From assembly GCA_027604665.1 (NCBI GenBank), contig JADGIZ010000007.1, positions 1-56,630 on the forward strand: a DNA stretch of 56,630 nt. The letters run 5' to 3'. Shown here one piece after another: positions 32,283 to 45,700 of this stretch. Each line of letters opens with the position of its first letter. Position 1 is the first letter of the stretch. The notes under the pieces are model-generated. The model had not been told where the DNA came from. It saw nothing but the letters and a program-made list of their open reading frames with translations, and ran no database searches. This stretch comes from Polyrhizophydium stewartii. Lineage: Eukaryota; Chytridiomycota; Chytridiomycetes; Rhizophydiales. Position numbers and translations under genes: made by a program.

Positions 32283-34891
32283 ATGGCCAGAAAGCCGGCG
32301 ATGACGTGGCGGACGACGACGACAACCACGACGACGATGGTGAGGGCGCCGGCGGCCGCGGCGACGGGGATGCTGCACCTCAGGCAAGGGAGCCAGAGTG
32401 TTACGCTTGAACACTCACAACCGCTCCCGCCTACAGAAAAGCTCAAGGCAGTGCTCAGGCAGCAGGACGGCCGCCTGCTCTCCAGAGCCCTCGAGGAGTT
32501 CTTCGCGGCCAAGCCGGCCTCCGATGCGGAGGCCTCTGCCGCCGCCCTCAGCGGCCAGTCCGATGCGCCAAAGGGGCAGCTCAAGCCACGAGCCCAGGCG
32601 CGCGTCCAACAACTGCAAGAGGTTGACATGCGCGAGTCGCTGTCGTCGGCCTCGTCGGCCTCGTCGGCCTCGTCGATCGTGTCGGCGGCATCGGCGGCAT
32701 CGGCGGCCAGCGGCAGCAAGCGGCGCCAGAACAAGGCCAGCGAGCCGCAGCTGCCAACGCAGCTTCCGGAGCAGTTCCACTCGAACCTGCTGCATCTGAG
32801 CAAAGATCCGGTTGGTCTTCTTCTCGGCGCAGCCAGTGCATCGCAGCTCCGGGAGCAAAGCAATCTCCGGGTCGACCGCCGCATCTTCCAGGCGCTTACG
32901 CAGTCAGCATCCCGTGTATACGACGAGATCGAGAAGCATTCCGCCGGTCAAGCACACCAAGCCCTGCCCGCGCCGGAACAGACTAAGATCTCGGATTCGA
33001 CTACGAAGCACGGCCAGCGCCCTGCACAGCAGCCGCCGAGTGGGGCAGCGCCAAAACGGCCTGCAGTGCACCCCGAGTTTGAGTCCTGGCAAGACTACTG
33101 TGCGGAGCAGCTTTCGCGGCGCTCCTCGCACGCCGCAACGCTGGCGCGTCTGATGGGCAAACCAGATTGCCATCCGTTTGTGTTCACTCTGGCGCCGGCG
33201 CTTAAAGTCACGGTCGCGCACGACATGGACGGCGCTCGCCTAAACTTGGCCCAGGGCAAAGGCAGCCGTCAGCCTGGCAGTCCTGGCCACCATCGCGCTC
33301 GCTCGGATCGCGAGATTGCCATTGACGATGCCGAGGCCGCGATGGCGCAGCCGCTGGCCACGATTGCGTTGGCTGATGCAAAGCGGCTGCTTTCCAAGCT
33401 TCTCGAAAACAATGCCCTGGTCGAGTCCGTCAACTTTGTCAACGCGTTCAAGCTACACGACTCTGTCGATCTGTTACCCGTCTTCCAGGCGCTTCTCGCC
33501 CACGGCGACGTGCAAAATCTTCACATTCTGATTCAGAACCATGCACCGTCGCGATTCAATCTGTTCAGCTATGTCGAGAACGCTTCGATCCGCTTCGTTG
33601 TCCATCGCATCGGTTCCGGTGCGATTTTGCAGAACGACGCCAAGATCTGTGGCCGCGTTGTTGCAAAGTTTCCGGACGTCGATCCTCGCTGGTTTCCCGG
33701 CATGTTTGTGGCCCGTCGCCTGGCTGCAATGCCTTGGCTGGTTGGCGAGATGGTCAAGACGATCGAACTCGAGATGCTCGCGCCCTGGGGCTCCGATGTT
33801 TTCGATTGCGTCGTCGACTTGGTCGAGTCGGAGCTCGAGATCCCGCTACCCACACCCGACCGACCGAGGCCAAAGGAGATAGAAGCTGCCTTTGCCAGCG
33901 AGTCAACGCTCAAGGCTTCCATCCTGACGTCAATAATGTCGCTGCTCAAGAACAAGACGGCGCTGGAACCCATCATCCACAAGATCTATGATCGGTTTCC
34001 CGACGTCATCGCAACCAGGAAATCGTTTTTCAAGACACCAGAGGCTTTCCTAGCCGTCTCGGGGGCCAAGAGCCAGCAGCCGCCAAAGTCGAGTTCGGGC
34101 GGACGCCGATCCCGGCCCGCGACGCTACCGCAGCTGCCGTTCTACAAGTCGCAGACTCGAGTCGTGTTTGTGGACTCACAGGCACGGCTCTCCGAGATGG
34201 ACGAGCTGATTCCGCGCATAGAGCGAATTGGCATTGACGCCGAGTGGCACAGCGAGCAGCTAAACCCTATTGCGATCTTTCAGATCGCCTGCGCCCTGGA
34301 CTCGGGCGAGCGTTGTGTTTTCATCCTGGACGTGATCAACCTGGCACGTCAGGACATGGCCCCTGTCCTTGGACGTCTGTTTGGGAATCCGCACATTGTG
34401 ACTCTTGGTGAGGTTTTTTTTAGGGCTGCTGCTGCTGCCTTGTGAGGCTGACCAGAGTGGGAACGCACATCAGGCTTCACGCCGTCGCAAGACATCAACA
34501 AGCTCCTGGCAGCGGTTCCCGGTCTGGCTGGTCCCGCGAGGATTCTCGACTTAAGTCGACTTCCCATGAACGCATTTGCCTCTGAGACCGCGGATCCTGC
34601 AGGTCGGTCCAACGCATCAAGGCCACGCAGTCTCGCAGACTTTGTCCAAGTGGTGCTCGGCAACGAGCTTGATAAGCGCGTGCGGACCTCGTCGTGGGAC
34701 AGACGTCCCCTGCGTCAGTGCCAGCTTGCCTATGCCGGTAGGCATCCTATTGCCTATTTTTTGGGCAGCTCACTCGGTGCGCCTGCTGACCGCGCACCCC
34801 AATAATTGAAGCCGCCGACGCAGAGGTTCTGCTGGACGTTTACGAGCGCTGGGAGGCCGCGACGCCTGCGGCTGTTCGTGACCACTTTTAA
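32283..34891 (+). CDS. 3'-5' exonuclease of the EXD3 / mut-7 family (DEDDy)
   Basis: This is a predicted RNA-processing exonuclease. Three exons (about 32283-34407, 34474-34737, 34812-34891; introns 66 and 74 nt, phases matching) give about 870 residues, close to human EXD3. A long helical N-terminal domain precedes the catalytic domain. The first acidic motif is IGIDAEWHSEQLNPIAIFQIA (Asp and Glu present), the second region includes CVFILDVINLA, and the pre-catalytic block VVLGNELDKRV plus SSWDRRPLRQCQLAYA is typical. The last motif is recreated only by splicing: Tyr-Ala-Ala-Ala-Asp across the 34737/34812 junction, the Y-x3-D of DEDDy enzymes. In worms mut-7 acts in small-RNA silencing; the role here is unknown. 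The N-terminus is doubtful: the first residues are a Thr-rich low-complexity run, and ATG codons downstream (near 32370) are alternatives. Confidence 0.82.
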
Positions 34892-34982
34892 TCGTTTGAT
34901 GCTCTGCGGAGGCGGGACGACGGGGGAGACAGTGAACGTTGCAATGAAGTTCTCGGACGTCTGGCTTCATTATGTGTCTGAA

Positions 34983-37900
34983 TCATTTGCGGCTCGGTCG
35001 CCGCTGCAGATCGTCGGTCATGGCAAACTCGAGGCGGAACTGCAGCACGTCACCCTGCTCGTTGCCAGTGTAGAGAACGTAATCGTCGTTTGCGACCTGG
35101 AGGCAGGTGCACGGCGACCGTAGTGGAAACATGGCGCACACGTGCCCTACGATGCCGTCGATTTGGGTGCCGATCATGAGTGCCTGCTGCGCTATGGTCA
35201 GTCGCCTGCGGTAAGAGACCGTCGAGCCGAGCTGCGCACTCTTCGCGCGTTGATCGCGATCTTCCGTGCCGTCGCCCTTGAGCTCCGCCCCGCCTTGCTC
35301 TTCTGAATCCCGGGCCGTATCCCGTGCGTTCTCGCTCGACGCCGCGCCGTCAAGACCCGCGTGCGTCCAGATGTCGATCGGCCTGCCAATATCGCTCGCG
35401 CTCATGGCACGGATGGCGTGCGGAGGGCCCCGGATGTCCCAAACGCGCACCATCAGATCTGTCGCGATCGTGACGATAAAGCTGGGGTCGTGCAGAAAGT
35501 CCCACTGCACTACTCGCGCGTTGTCATGCTTGAGCATGCACACGCGGTGGCGCCTCTGTCCTGCGCTGGCGGCAAGCACGACGACGACGCCGATAATCCG
35601 CTTCTCGAGGCTTGTCTTGCCGACAAAGCTTTCGCCCAGCTGCACGCCCGAGTAGCCAACGTACGTGCCCGTACGGTCGCGTTTGCACGAGTCCAGCTGC
35701 ATCATGTCGCCCAGTGATCCGCCATACGACCAAATCTCGCCGTCGACAAAGAGAGTTGTTTTGGTGACGTACATGACGCGTGGGACCTCGCCAGGCATGT
35801 GGTGCCACGAGAGCCCAAGCACCGTCTCGTGCCCGCGCGTCTCGAAGCGGCGCAGCTCCTGTCCCGTCTCTGAGTCAAGAACAATGACGGTGAAGTCGTT
35901 TGCGACCAGAAACTCGCGGCGCGACGACATTTGCGGCCGGGAGGGCAACACCGTAATAAAACGTTGGAAAAGCGGCGTCGGATCATATGTCAAGAACATG
36001 CTTGCGCGGCCCATGATCTTCCATGCAGAGAGCTGACCATCGATCATCCACGTGTAAAGCGTCAAGCCTGTGTCGTCAATCCGGTTCTTGACCAGAATTG
36101 CATCGCGCAGCGCGTGCTTGTGCGAAATGCGCAAGACTTCCTCGGCTTCGTGCACGTTCCATATGATGGCTGATGTGCCCGCGGTGACGACCGCAAACCC
36201 TGTAGTCTGGCTGAGCCGGCAAGACGTCAAGTCCTCTGCAACAAAGACTTCATGCACCGGCGCAAGCTTCTTAAGCGAGTCGGAAACCGCCCACGAGACG
36301 AGGCGGCCGTCGCGCGAAACCGAAATGGCCTCGACACCGTTTTGCTGGCGCTTGCTGAATGGCAGGACTGCATTGATCGGCGCCGAGTGCCGCAGCGGGA
36401 TCGAAAGCTCAACGTGTTGTTTTTGTGTTCCGCCAGTCTCCATGCGCAGACTCGAGTGGCTGTCGCAAGTCGAGAGTCGCGTTCCTGCGGCCAAAAAGAA
36501 ACGCTCTTTACCCTTGGACGTTGCGATGCACATTTGGCTCAAAACCGTCTTTTCGCCGATCCAAAGCCGCTTGAAGATGTGACCGCTCTTGGTGCTCGCG
36601 ACGCCCAGCGTGCTTGACGTGGAGCCAAAGTATAGCATGGACTCGTCAATGGACACGCTAATGCAGGAGACCTTGATGTCCGAGGGCATGCGCACAAGCG
36701 CAACGCGCGAATGCGTATCAATCTTCCATATCATTATGTCGCCGCCTGCGAGCACAACGGCAAGAAGGTCTTTTCCAATCGAAAACTGCCCTCTGGACGC
36801 ATCTGACGCGCCGTCTTCGACAAAGCGGCAAATCTCGCGCATGGTCTTTGCAGAGAGGACAGCAATGTGCCGCCGCTTGTCGATTGTCAGAAGCGCGATT
36901 TTGTGGCCGTCCATCGAGCGCGCGACAACAGAGGCGACTTTCCCGCCTTTGATGGCAGGCATCAATGCGGTGCTCGCGCGGGGCGGCAAGCCGTTCCCTG
37001 TGATCACGCCATTCGCATCGTCCATTGCATTTCCGGTCGCATCGAGCGTGCGCCCGGACGCAAAGTGAACAAACTGCAGCGACTTGTGAGGGCCGCGCTG
37101 CCAAACACCGCCAGCGTCCTCGGAGAAGAAAAGCGGCCCGCCAGTGTACACGTTTTCGATGCGTGAAAACGGCATGCCTGTCTCGGTTGTGAAGACGCAA
37201 ATGTGTGAGTTGCGGGTTCCAAAGGCAACCAGTTCCGAGTGGTTGAGGCTAAAGCAGCATTCGGTCGCGCTGTCGGCACCAATGGACGCCGCGAGCAGTG
37301 TCTTGACAAAGAGAAACGTGTCAATGTTCCAGCACTTGACGGTTGCGTCCGATGAGACCGAGACGCAGCACTTTCCAAGCGCGCCAACAACAATGACGCC
37401 GACGTAGATGATCTCAGTCATGTGAGCACCCAGCGGTACCATCTCCAGCTGGTCCTCGGCAAGCGACAGGCAGTTGAGGAACGGCTCGCGAGTGGCCTGC
37501 TTCTTATAGGACTCGAGAGCCTCCTCGCGCACATACATGCAAAAGCCGTTCGGCAAGCTCAGCGCGAGTGAATACGCAAGCTTCGGATACGTCGCCAGGT
37601 TGTGGCTGTATCGCTCGACAAAGAAACTATAGTCGGTCAGTCGCGAGCGGTCTGCAGAGTTTTCCGAGTCGACTGCGAGCTTGACCGCCTCCGAGAAATA
37701 GCCGGGCAGCTCATGTGCGAGGTTTGACGTGAAAACAGCCGAGACATATCCGATCGAGCACATGATGCGGGCAATCTCCGATATCGGTCGCTTCGCGCGC
37801 AGCTGATGGAAGCTGATGTCGGCGGCACGAATCTCGTTGTTTCCGAGCCAAGAGAGGTCGCCTGCCGGATCGCAGATGGAGATGTAGTACGACGCGAGCA

Positions 37901-39700
37901 GGTGGTGGAAGCGCTCCGACTCGCTCGGCAGGCGGAGATACCTGCGCCGTATTGCCGCTGTGAACTGCTCATGGAAGACGATGACATAGCCCGTGCTCGT
38001 CTTGATGATGTAGTCCTCAATGGACTCAAAAAGCAGATTCCATGCGGCCAGATCGAGCTTCAGCAGCCCCACAAGCTCCATCTCGCGTAGGCCGTTACGA
38101 GCAAAGCTGAGCAGGCTGAAGAACAAGCGAATGATCTCGACACCATGCTTCCGCTCGATGCGTTCAAACACCTGCTCGAACACCAGCCATGTCGTCTCGA
38201 GGTGATAATCTTCAAACACAAAATGACCGTTGGACATGCTCTGCTGCGCCTCTTTGAGCACCACACGCAGATATAGCGGGCTCTCGGATGCCTTCTGGTC
38301 GAGCAAGTAGTTGACCGAGCGCGCGTCGACCCGTAGCCTCAAAGCCTTGCCGCGGTCCGCAATGATCTTGCGCTTGTCATCGTCAGTGAGCGCGAGAAGC
38401 GGGATCTTGGTGGCGTCCTTATATTTGGACTGCAGGCGCGGCATGATCTGATCGTCTGCTGCGCTCATTATCCACGATATGCTGCTGCAGACCTCGCTGC
38501 CAAGCTCGGACGGCGGCGGCAGCCACCACAGATCGTCGCGCTGGCCTTGGCTGTTTACCATGCGGTCAATCCCGTCTATAATGACGGCGACCTTGTTGCC
38601 GTAAAATACAACCTCGTTCAGCAGCGCAACAAAGTACTCCTTGAGCTTGACTGATTCCGTCGGCAGCCTATGAGACTGAATGCGAAGCTGAGCAAAGAGC
38701 TTGATGCAGAAGCGCTGGATCATCGAGTCGACGTTGAACGAACCCGCCCATGACCGCACAAAGTTGTACAAAACAACGACGTCGCGCTTCGGAAACTCAT
38801 GGCACAAGTGTGACAGCAGCGCAGTCTTGCCCATGCCCGAGGCGCCGTAGATCAGGATGGCCGACGAAAGTGTGCTCCGCTTTTCTTGTACAAAAGGCGT
38901 TCCGCTTGAGCAGACGGCCTCAATGATGGGCCGCGTGATGCTCTCGCGACCGGAGAAGCTGTCCGAGTCTTGCGAGCCCAGCGCTGCGCCGCTACTGCCG
39001 CGACGGCGCTGCTTCACAAACTCCAGAATGGCCATAATCAGGTCGTTGCGCACGCGCTCGCCGAGCTTCTCAAGGCCGCCCATTTGCACCTCACGGCCGA
39101 CGACTCGCGTGAAGTAGCCCGGGTAATGCGGCACGCAGCGATCTGGGAACCGCCGAAGCATACTCATGCGCAGCTGGTCGAGGCGCACCTTCTCCTCGAC
39201 GTCCTCTGGCTCGTACTGTGCGCGGAAGCTTTTTGGAACGGACCGAGCAAAGTTTGGGTCGCGGAAATAGAACATGCATGAGCGCAGCCCCTTGTGAATA
39301 TACCGGTTGTCATCCTGCGTCAGAGCATACTCGACCTCGAGCTCGGCCATTGTCTTTGGCTTCTCAATCAGCGATGTCAATGGCGTATGCGCGGCAAAGA
39401 TGTGAGGCGGCAAATCACGGCGATGCAGCAACGGGCCGAGCTTGGACCCAAAGATGCCCACGAAAAGCGCGGCGCGTTTGATATTGGTCAAGGCGGCCTG
39501 CAGGTGGCTTGCAGGGTCAACTGCAACTGCCTCAGTGCCACCGCCCGCGGGGTTGTACTTGAGATCCACAAAGTGGAGATCGATGTGGCGATACGCCATG
39601 TCATTCAGCAGGCCGGGGAAGACGTGCTGGAAGAGGAATCTGCGCTCGTTCTCGGCGTCGCTCGAAGAGCACACATAGACTGTGAAATGATGGCTTGCTT
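34983..39700 (-). other. NPHP3/NWD-like module: DUF4062-like, NACHT, winged helix and WD40 propeller
   Basis: These domains lie in the same uninterrupted exon as the dynein C-terminal domain. A DUF4062-like start (FTVYVCSSSDAENERRFLF, VFPGLLNDMAYRHIDLHFVD) matches the N-terminal domain of nephrocystin-3, NWD1 and TEP1-type proteins. The NACHT P-loop is ILIYGASGMGKTALLSHL (about 38810-38860), its Walker B VAVIIDGIDRM (about 38560-38600), and SESPLYLRVVLKEA is a family marker. From about 37430 to the stop are WD-type repeats, for example CCVSVSSDATVKCWNID, VVLAGGDIMIWKID, AISVSRDGRLVSWAV and IVTIATDLMVRVWDIRG, enough for one or two propellers. NACHT ATPases switch between inactive and oligomeric states. 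Confidence 0.88.
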
Positions 39701-42700
39701 CGGAGATATTCCGATCGAGCGAGTCAGACATGGAGTTGAGGCTGTGCATGTAGTTGAGATCCACATATCCGCGTCGCAGATACTCAGGCGTTGTTTTCCC
39801 CGAGACATCCACCAGCATCTGACAGCCTTGATGATGTAGTAGCTCGGGAGCCACACAGGATTGGACCTTGAGGCTGCAGATCTGATTCTGCCGCGAGCCA
39901 TCCTCAAGAAGCTCGGTCGTCCCGCCCTTCTCTTCAGAGACGCACGCCATGCAGCCAACCTCATACACCGGCGGTTTGGGTGGTGCCGGGGCAGCGGCCC
40001 GCTCTGGTGTTGACGGCGGTGCCGGCTTGAGCAACGGACGCTTGCTGCTCGTCCCAGAAAACCCGCGGCCACCGTCTGAGTCGAGCAAGTGGGTCGACAC
40101 AGGGATGAGCGAGCCGCGATACGGCGCGGGATCCTTGAGATACTGCGGGCGGACCATAAAGAGCGGCAAGCTGTCGGGTTTCCCGGCATCGAGCGCCTCG
40201 ACTTTTCCGTCCACCATACGCACGCCTTCCATGTGAAACCCCGCAAGCACCGCTGCAATGCCGTAGCGGGCCGAGAGATCCGCAATCTTGCGCCTGTCGA
40301 GCTCGGCAAGGTCAATCTGCTCGAATATGAGCTCGACCGTACTGATGCCTGCCTGCGCCTTGGAGGCAAATATCTGGCGCAGTCCCTGGAGCAGTGCGCG
40401 GAGTGAGAATGGCAGACCCGCGTGGATGAGCCATGGTTGGCCAAGCATGATCCACTTGTCGAGGAACTTGATACGCCTGCCAATGTCGTCCATCCACATG
40501 TCGAGTGTGGCGCTAGTGGGATGCGCGCGGCGGACCCACGACTGGAGAACCTTGTTGTTGGTCACCGCATCGAGTGTTTTTCTGGCTGAGGCGGTGGGGT
40601 AGCCGTTTGAAAAGGAGGTCAGGAGCACGCGCAGGTTCATGCGCACCCGCCGCAACAGCCGGAGGAAGTTGTTTGCCTCCTCGAGTAAGAAGCACTTTGT
40701 CTGGTGACTCTCGGGCGAGTTCATGTTCTCGTAGATGAGCCGCAGGTTGATTGTGGTCGGCAGTGTGTTCAGGTACTGGCCAATCTTGTGCTTGATCATG
40801 CGGTCGGACGCAAGCTGAGCCGCAGCGGGCTGGATGGCGTCGAGAATCAGAGCCAGCTTGCGACATAGGTCGAGCGATATGGCGTCGATATCAACGGCAT
40901 TTCCACTCCGGTGCACACGCAGGTTCTTTGGCGTAAACATGAATGGCCGCGACTGCGCCAGGAAGCTCACAAAGTTGTCTCGAGACATCTTCTCGAGCGG
41001 CATGCCGTTTGCCGCGACAGAGGCATCAAAAGTGCGCACAGCCTCGCTCCAAAGTGACGCCAGCCGTTCATAGTCCTGCGGCGATCGCGCTTCAGGTGCG
41101 TAGATTGCATCGAGCAGGACGCGCTTCAGAGTCTCGAGGGGGAGCTTTCGCCGTATGGCCGTCGCGTAAGCGCGCAAAGAGAGCTTGAGATCAATGTCAT
41201 CAAAGCTCATGAAATCAGGGAACGCTGTCTCACTGCGGCGCATCAGCGACACCAAGCCAAAGTGGAACTTGAGCAGCGTCGCGAGCCACGGGCGGAATAG
41301 CTCGTCGATGTGTGCCTCGTTGCGCTGCAGTTTGTGCAAGACGAGCCTGCGTGGGCAGCTGGATGTCAGAATAACATGAGATGGGCAGTGCTCGGCAACA
41401 CAATAGATACTTACCATGAGTCCAAATCCTCCTCGTCGCAGATGCAGTGGGCATCGCTGAACAGCCACAGCGGCAGCCTGTATGACAAGGACGTCATGCC
41501 AACTATCCAAATCTTGAACCCGGAAGACGGCATCTTGGACAGCTGGTGGATCTTGTCGAGCAGACCAATCCAGAACGAGTCGATCACAATGAGCACCCAT
41601 GCGTCGTTCTCTGCCGCGAACTTGATCTTTTGGATCCAGCGATCGCCTATGGTTTGTTTGGAGGAGCTTCAGCAATTGATTTCAAAGTTCGGTTTCTATA
41701 AATGCTTACCCTGCTTATCCGCCTCATTGACGATCGAGAGCTGAAGGTGAGACTCCTCGTATGTCTCGCTGAGGGCAACAATGCCGCGAACAGCCTCGCG
41801 AGGCGACACGGACAGTAGAAGCACCATTGAGAAGGAGCTGTCTTGTGCGACATCGAGGTATCTGGCCGGCATCCGCGCATCGTTTGTCCACACACCCAGA
41901 TCCTGGAGCACCTCTCGCATGCTTTCATCGACAAACTGCGGCAGCGCCATGCTGATGCAGCTCAGTGGTCAGCTTGGCGGCATGGAAGCCCAAAGACAGG
42001 GTGTTCCGCTTACATCTGCACCAGAAGTCGCTGGAATGGCGTCATGCGGCGCTCAAAAATGTCGGCGAGAGGCCCAGATGCGAGTGTCGTGGGCCTGCGC
42101 TCAGTGGCCATCAGCCCTTCGAGAACCTGCACAAACGTCGACCGATCCTCGAGTGTCTGCAGAAACTTTGTGTGCAGCCACTACATGACAAGCTAAAGTG
42201 AGCGCGGCGATTGGTGACAATCGTCGTTTCCAGGACGCCTTGCAGGCGGATGTTTACCTTGGAGAATTCGAAGGGATCACCCAGCTCGCAGCGCTTCTGG
42301 ATGAGCGTGCTAATAATCTGGTCGTCCTTCTTGGCGATGATACCGTAATAGCGCATCCGAACCATGGCGATCGCAGCAAACAACGGCACACGATCTGCTT
42401 GGGCAAGCGCGCGGCCAAGCGCATTGGCAGTTCGGATTGTGAGGTCATCGACAATGGCCTCGATTTCACGGCGCTCCAGATGGCCCGAGCCGGAGAGGCG
42501 AAGGTGTTCGGAGATACTTTGCTTGAAACAGTCGACCAGGATCCGTGCAGAAAAGCAGTATGTGGGGTTGACAAGCACGAGCCGCCGCATGACGCTCCAG
42601 ATGTCCATCGCGTACCCAATGACCTTGTTAAACGGCACGTACAGCGGCGCAACGTCTACCTCAAACTCCTCGCGCCTGCGACGCAGCTCATGTGTCTCTG

Positions 42701-45700
42701 CGTTGCGGCTCTGGAACAGGATGATGTCGTGGACAAGCTCCTCCTCGACTGACTGGCGCGTCTTGGTAAATTCTATCAGCGCCGAGAACCATTCGTTCAG
42801 GATGTCTGTTTGCGTCTCGAGCCGACGCCCTTGCCACACCAATCGCTGTCAGCACTTCCGGAGACGCTATATCAGCACAAGCCGCGGACTCACGAATGTC
42901 AATGCGCTGAGCGTGGAAAGCAGGCTTTGAGAAGGACAAGAGACTGTCGAGCAGCACCGCTCGCATTGACTCGTCTGTGTACTCGAAATATAGACGCGAG
43001 AAAGGCGGTTCCATGTCAAAAAGGATATCAAACGTTGTGCACACAAGAATCTTGGCGTCTGCGCGCCCGACGAGGTTTGGCAACTCGCGGGCGGCGGCGT
43101 GCCGAGCAGCGCGGAACCGAACAATTTCCCCATGAATATCGGGGTCGACCCCGACATTTTTGATGAGCACGAGCCCCGCGGTTTTGACGTGCTGCTTCAA
43201 CTTAGCCGGCAGCTCCTCATCGAGAGCGTCGATGACAGTTGCGCCGCACACAAATTCTGAGAGCTCGTCCAAAAGCACCTGGGCCATACCACTCGAGTCA
43301 ATAAGCAGCATGTCGGACGTGGTATTGCGCAGCAACATGGCGTTGGTAAGCATCTGCTCCGTCTCGGTGACCGTCCAGAACTCCTTGAGCTTTGGAAAAT
43401 GCGCCGAAAACACCTCGCGCCGGTCGCGCATGAGATGGTGCTCCCCGATTGACGTGACCCACTTTGCGCTGGCCTCGTTGCGCTCGTCATTCGTCATCGA
43501 GGGCAGAAATGCGTGCGCGCTTGCAAGCAGAAGCGAATCGCCGCGCAGGGTCGAGTGCTGCTTTTTCAATTCGGAGATCTGCGTCTCGATCTTGTTGCAC
43601 AGCGTCTTGAGCGCTTTGATGAACCGCACTTGGAACTGCACGTGCTTGCCCATTTGCAAGCCGCGGTAGTATGCATGCACAATATTGAGGTACTCTGCAA
43701 TGGTCCTGAACATGGAGAACGACTCGGGCAAAACGCGCTTGGGGATCTTTGGCGGGCCAAGAGCATGGGCGTGGTCTGTGACAAAAGGAATGCTAGCACA
43801 CTCGATTGTGAGTGCCGTGTCGATGCGGTTGATGTGCTTCTTGACGCGCTCGATGCTGGGATGGAGAATGTGCAGCTTGGACGCCTTTTCGACAACGAGC
43901 TCATGCATGAACTTGGTTCCAAAGTTGTGTCCCGAAACAGACTTGACGCAAATAATGGCTTTCTTGAACCGCAGCGACGAGTTCTTTTGCATGCTTTGCT
44001 TGTACTGGCTGAGCGGCGTCGTGGGCGACGAAGCCGCGAGGGACTCTTGCATAAAGAGCTCTTCGGTAAAGTGCGCCTCCAGCGCCATGAAAATATCGTT
44101 GGAAAGCTCGAGAAAGATGAGCTCGCCTACGCGCTTGCTGATCTCGCTCTCGTTGCGGTCAAGGCGCAGGTATTCTGGCAGCTTTTTCATGAATGCGGCA
44201 GCGCGCTTGTGTGCCCTGTCGTCGACCACAGCAAAATTAGCACTTTAACACGATACAGCTTCTCAGCCATAGAATCCAGCGGCGCGACTCACTTGAGGCC
44301 AGAGAGCCCCTCCATCTCCTCGTCAAATCGCGATATTGCCTCGGGAACGCGCTCCTTGCGCAGAACGTGCAAGCGGCTGTAAAAGTCGCGCCAGTCAAGG
44401 CTTTTGGGGTACGTGAAGGCAACGCCCCATCCGTTCTCGTGCGATAGCCACTTCCAGATCTGCTGTTGCTTGGCTAGCTCGCACCACCTGCGCGACACGC
44501 GCGCAAGCTCGCACAGGCGTTTGAGACCCATGGATATCAAGATGCGGAAGCTGAGCGGACGTGGCAGAAGTCCAATGATGTCGACATACACGCGATGCAT
44601 CTCTTCCTCGACTTGTGACACAACGCTCTCGATTGAAACGGGATTTTCGTCCGTGATAAGCCGCTGGTTAGACTCGTCACCAATCTTGACTTGCCCCGCC
44701 GCTGCCGAGAACGAAAACGGGTCGTCAGACAGGCGCCGCTCAAACTCATCGATACCGCCGCCCCACGACACAATTTTGCATGACGCGTCGAGAAGCATGC
44801 CAAGGAGTGGATTCTTGACCAGACTTGGAATGTGCGGGATCACGTCTGCGGGGCTGCAGTCAAGCAGCTTCTTGTGGATTTGCTGTTTGCGACGGTTTGT
44901 TTATCAGCGTCCCCCACCAAAGCATATTCCCGCTCGCTTGGAGACGCCAGACGAGCTTACCTTGTACTTTTCAATGATGACCTCGAACGTCCAATATTCA
45001 GGAAGGTGCGAGTAAATACCACTCCATACTTGATCAAACTGCGCTTTCTTGATGTTGACCTCCTTCTGTGACTCTTCGACAATGTTGCCGATGCGTTCTT
45101 TCTTGGAGTAGTAGCCATGCAGCGATACAACAATATCACGCACGATAAACGCGCCGCGACACGCCTGGAACGGGCTGATTGCCGTTGAGAACACCATCTT
45201 GGAGTCTGCGGCGCATAAATGCGTCAGTTGACCGTCGTCTGCTGCAGCTCAGGCGCGATAACTGGGGGGGACGGCCCTCACATACCATAGAATGCCACGC
45301 GCTGGAATAACGGGTTTTCCGAGGTGTTTTTGATTAGTGTGGCGTTGGAGTTGGCGAGCGACGGAATGTCGACCGTCTTGAGCTGCTTGCGGGACACCAA
45401 ATCAGCAGCCACCCACAACGTGGCTTGAATATCGACAGACTTGCCTTCTGATAGACTGCGTCCGGATGCGAGTGTGCAGGGAGCTTGAGCAGTTTAAGCA
45501 GTGTCGACTTGGCTGCGCCGGTGAAGCTGCCGCCGTCCTTGAGCTCCATGAGCTCGATGATGAACGGCAGGGTGATGGACTCGATGGCGGCTCTGATGTC
45601 TTCGAGCGAGGCCGCCGAGTCGCTCAGGTCCTTGGACATGCCCTGCTTAATGGTGGCGAGCTTGGACAGCTCGAGCTGGTATTCTGCATGCGCTTTGAAC

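Noticed and set aside
34983..41675. Reading the whole 2230-codon open frame as an independent NACHT-WD40 gene
   Set aside because: Its first about 100 codons are intron and out-of-frame exon. From 41358 on it encodes dynein AAA6 and C-terminal sequence joined in phase to upstream dynein exons, so it is the last exon of the giant gene.
45456..45520. Frameshift or pseudogenisation in the dynein stalk
   Set aside because: A 53-nt intron with GT donor (AA|GTCGAC) and GCAG acceptor restores the frame (phase 2 to phase 2) into a sensible sequence, so no mutation is needed.
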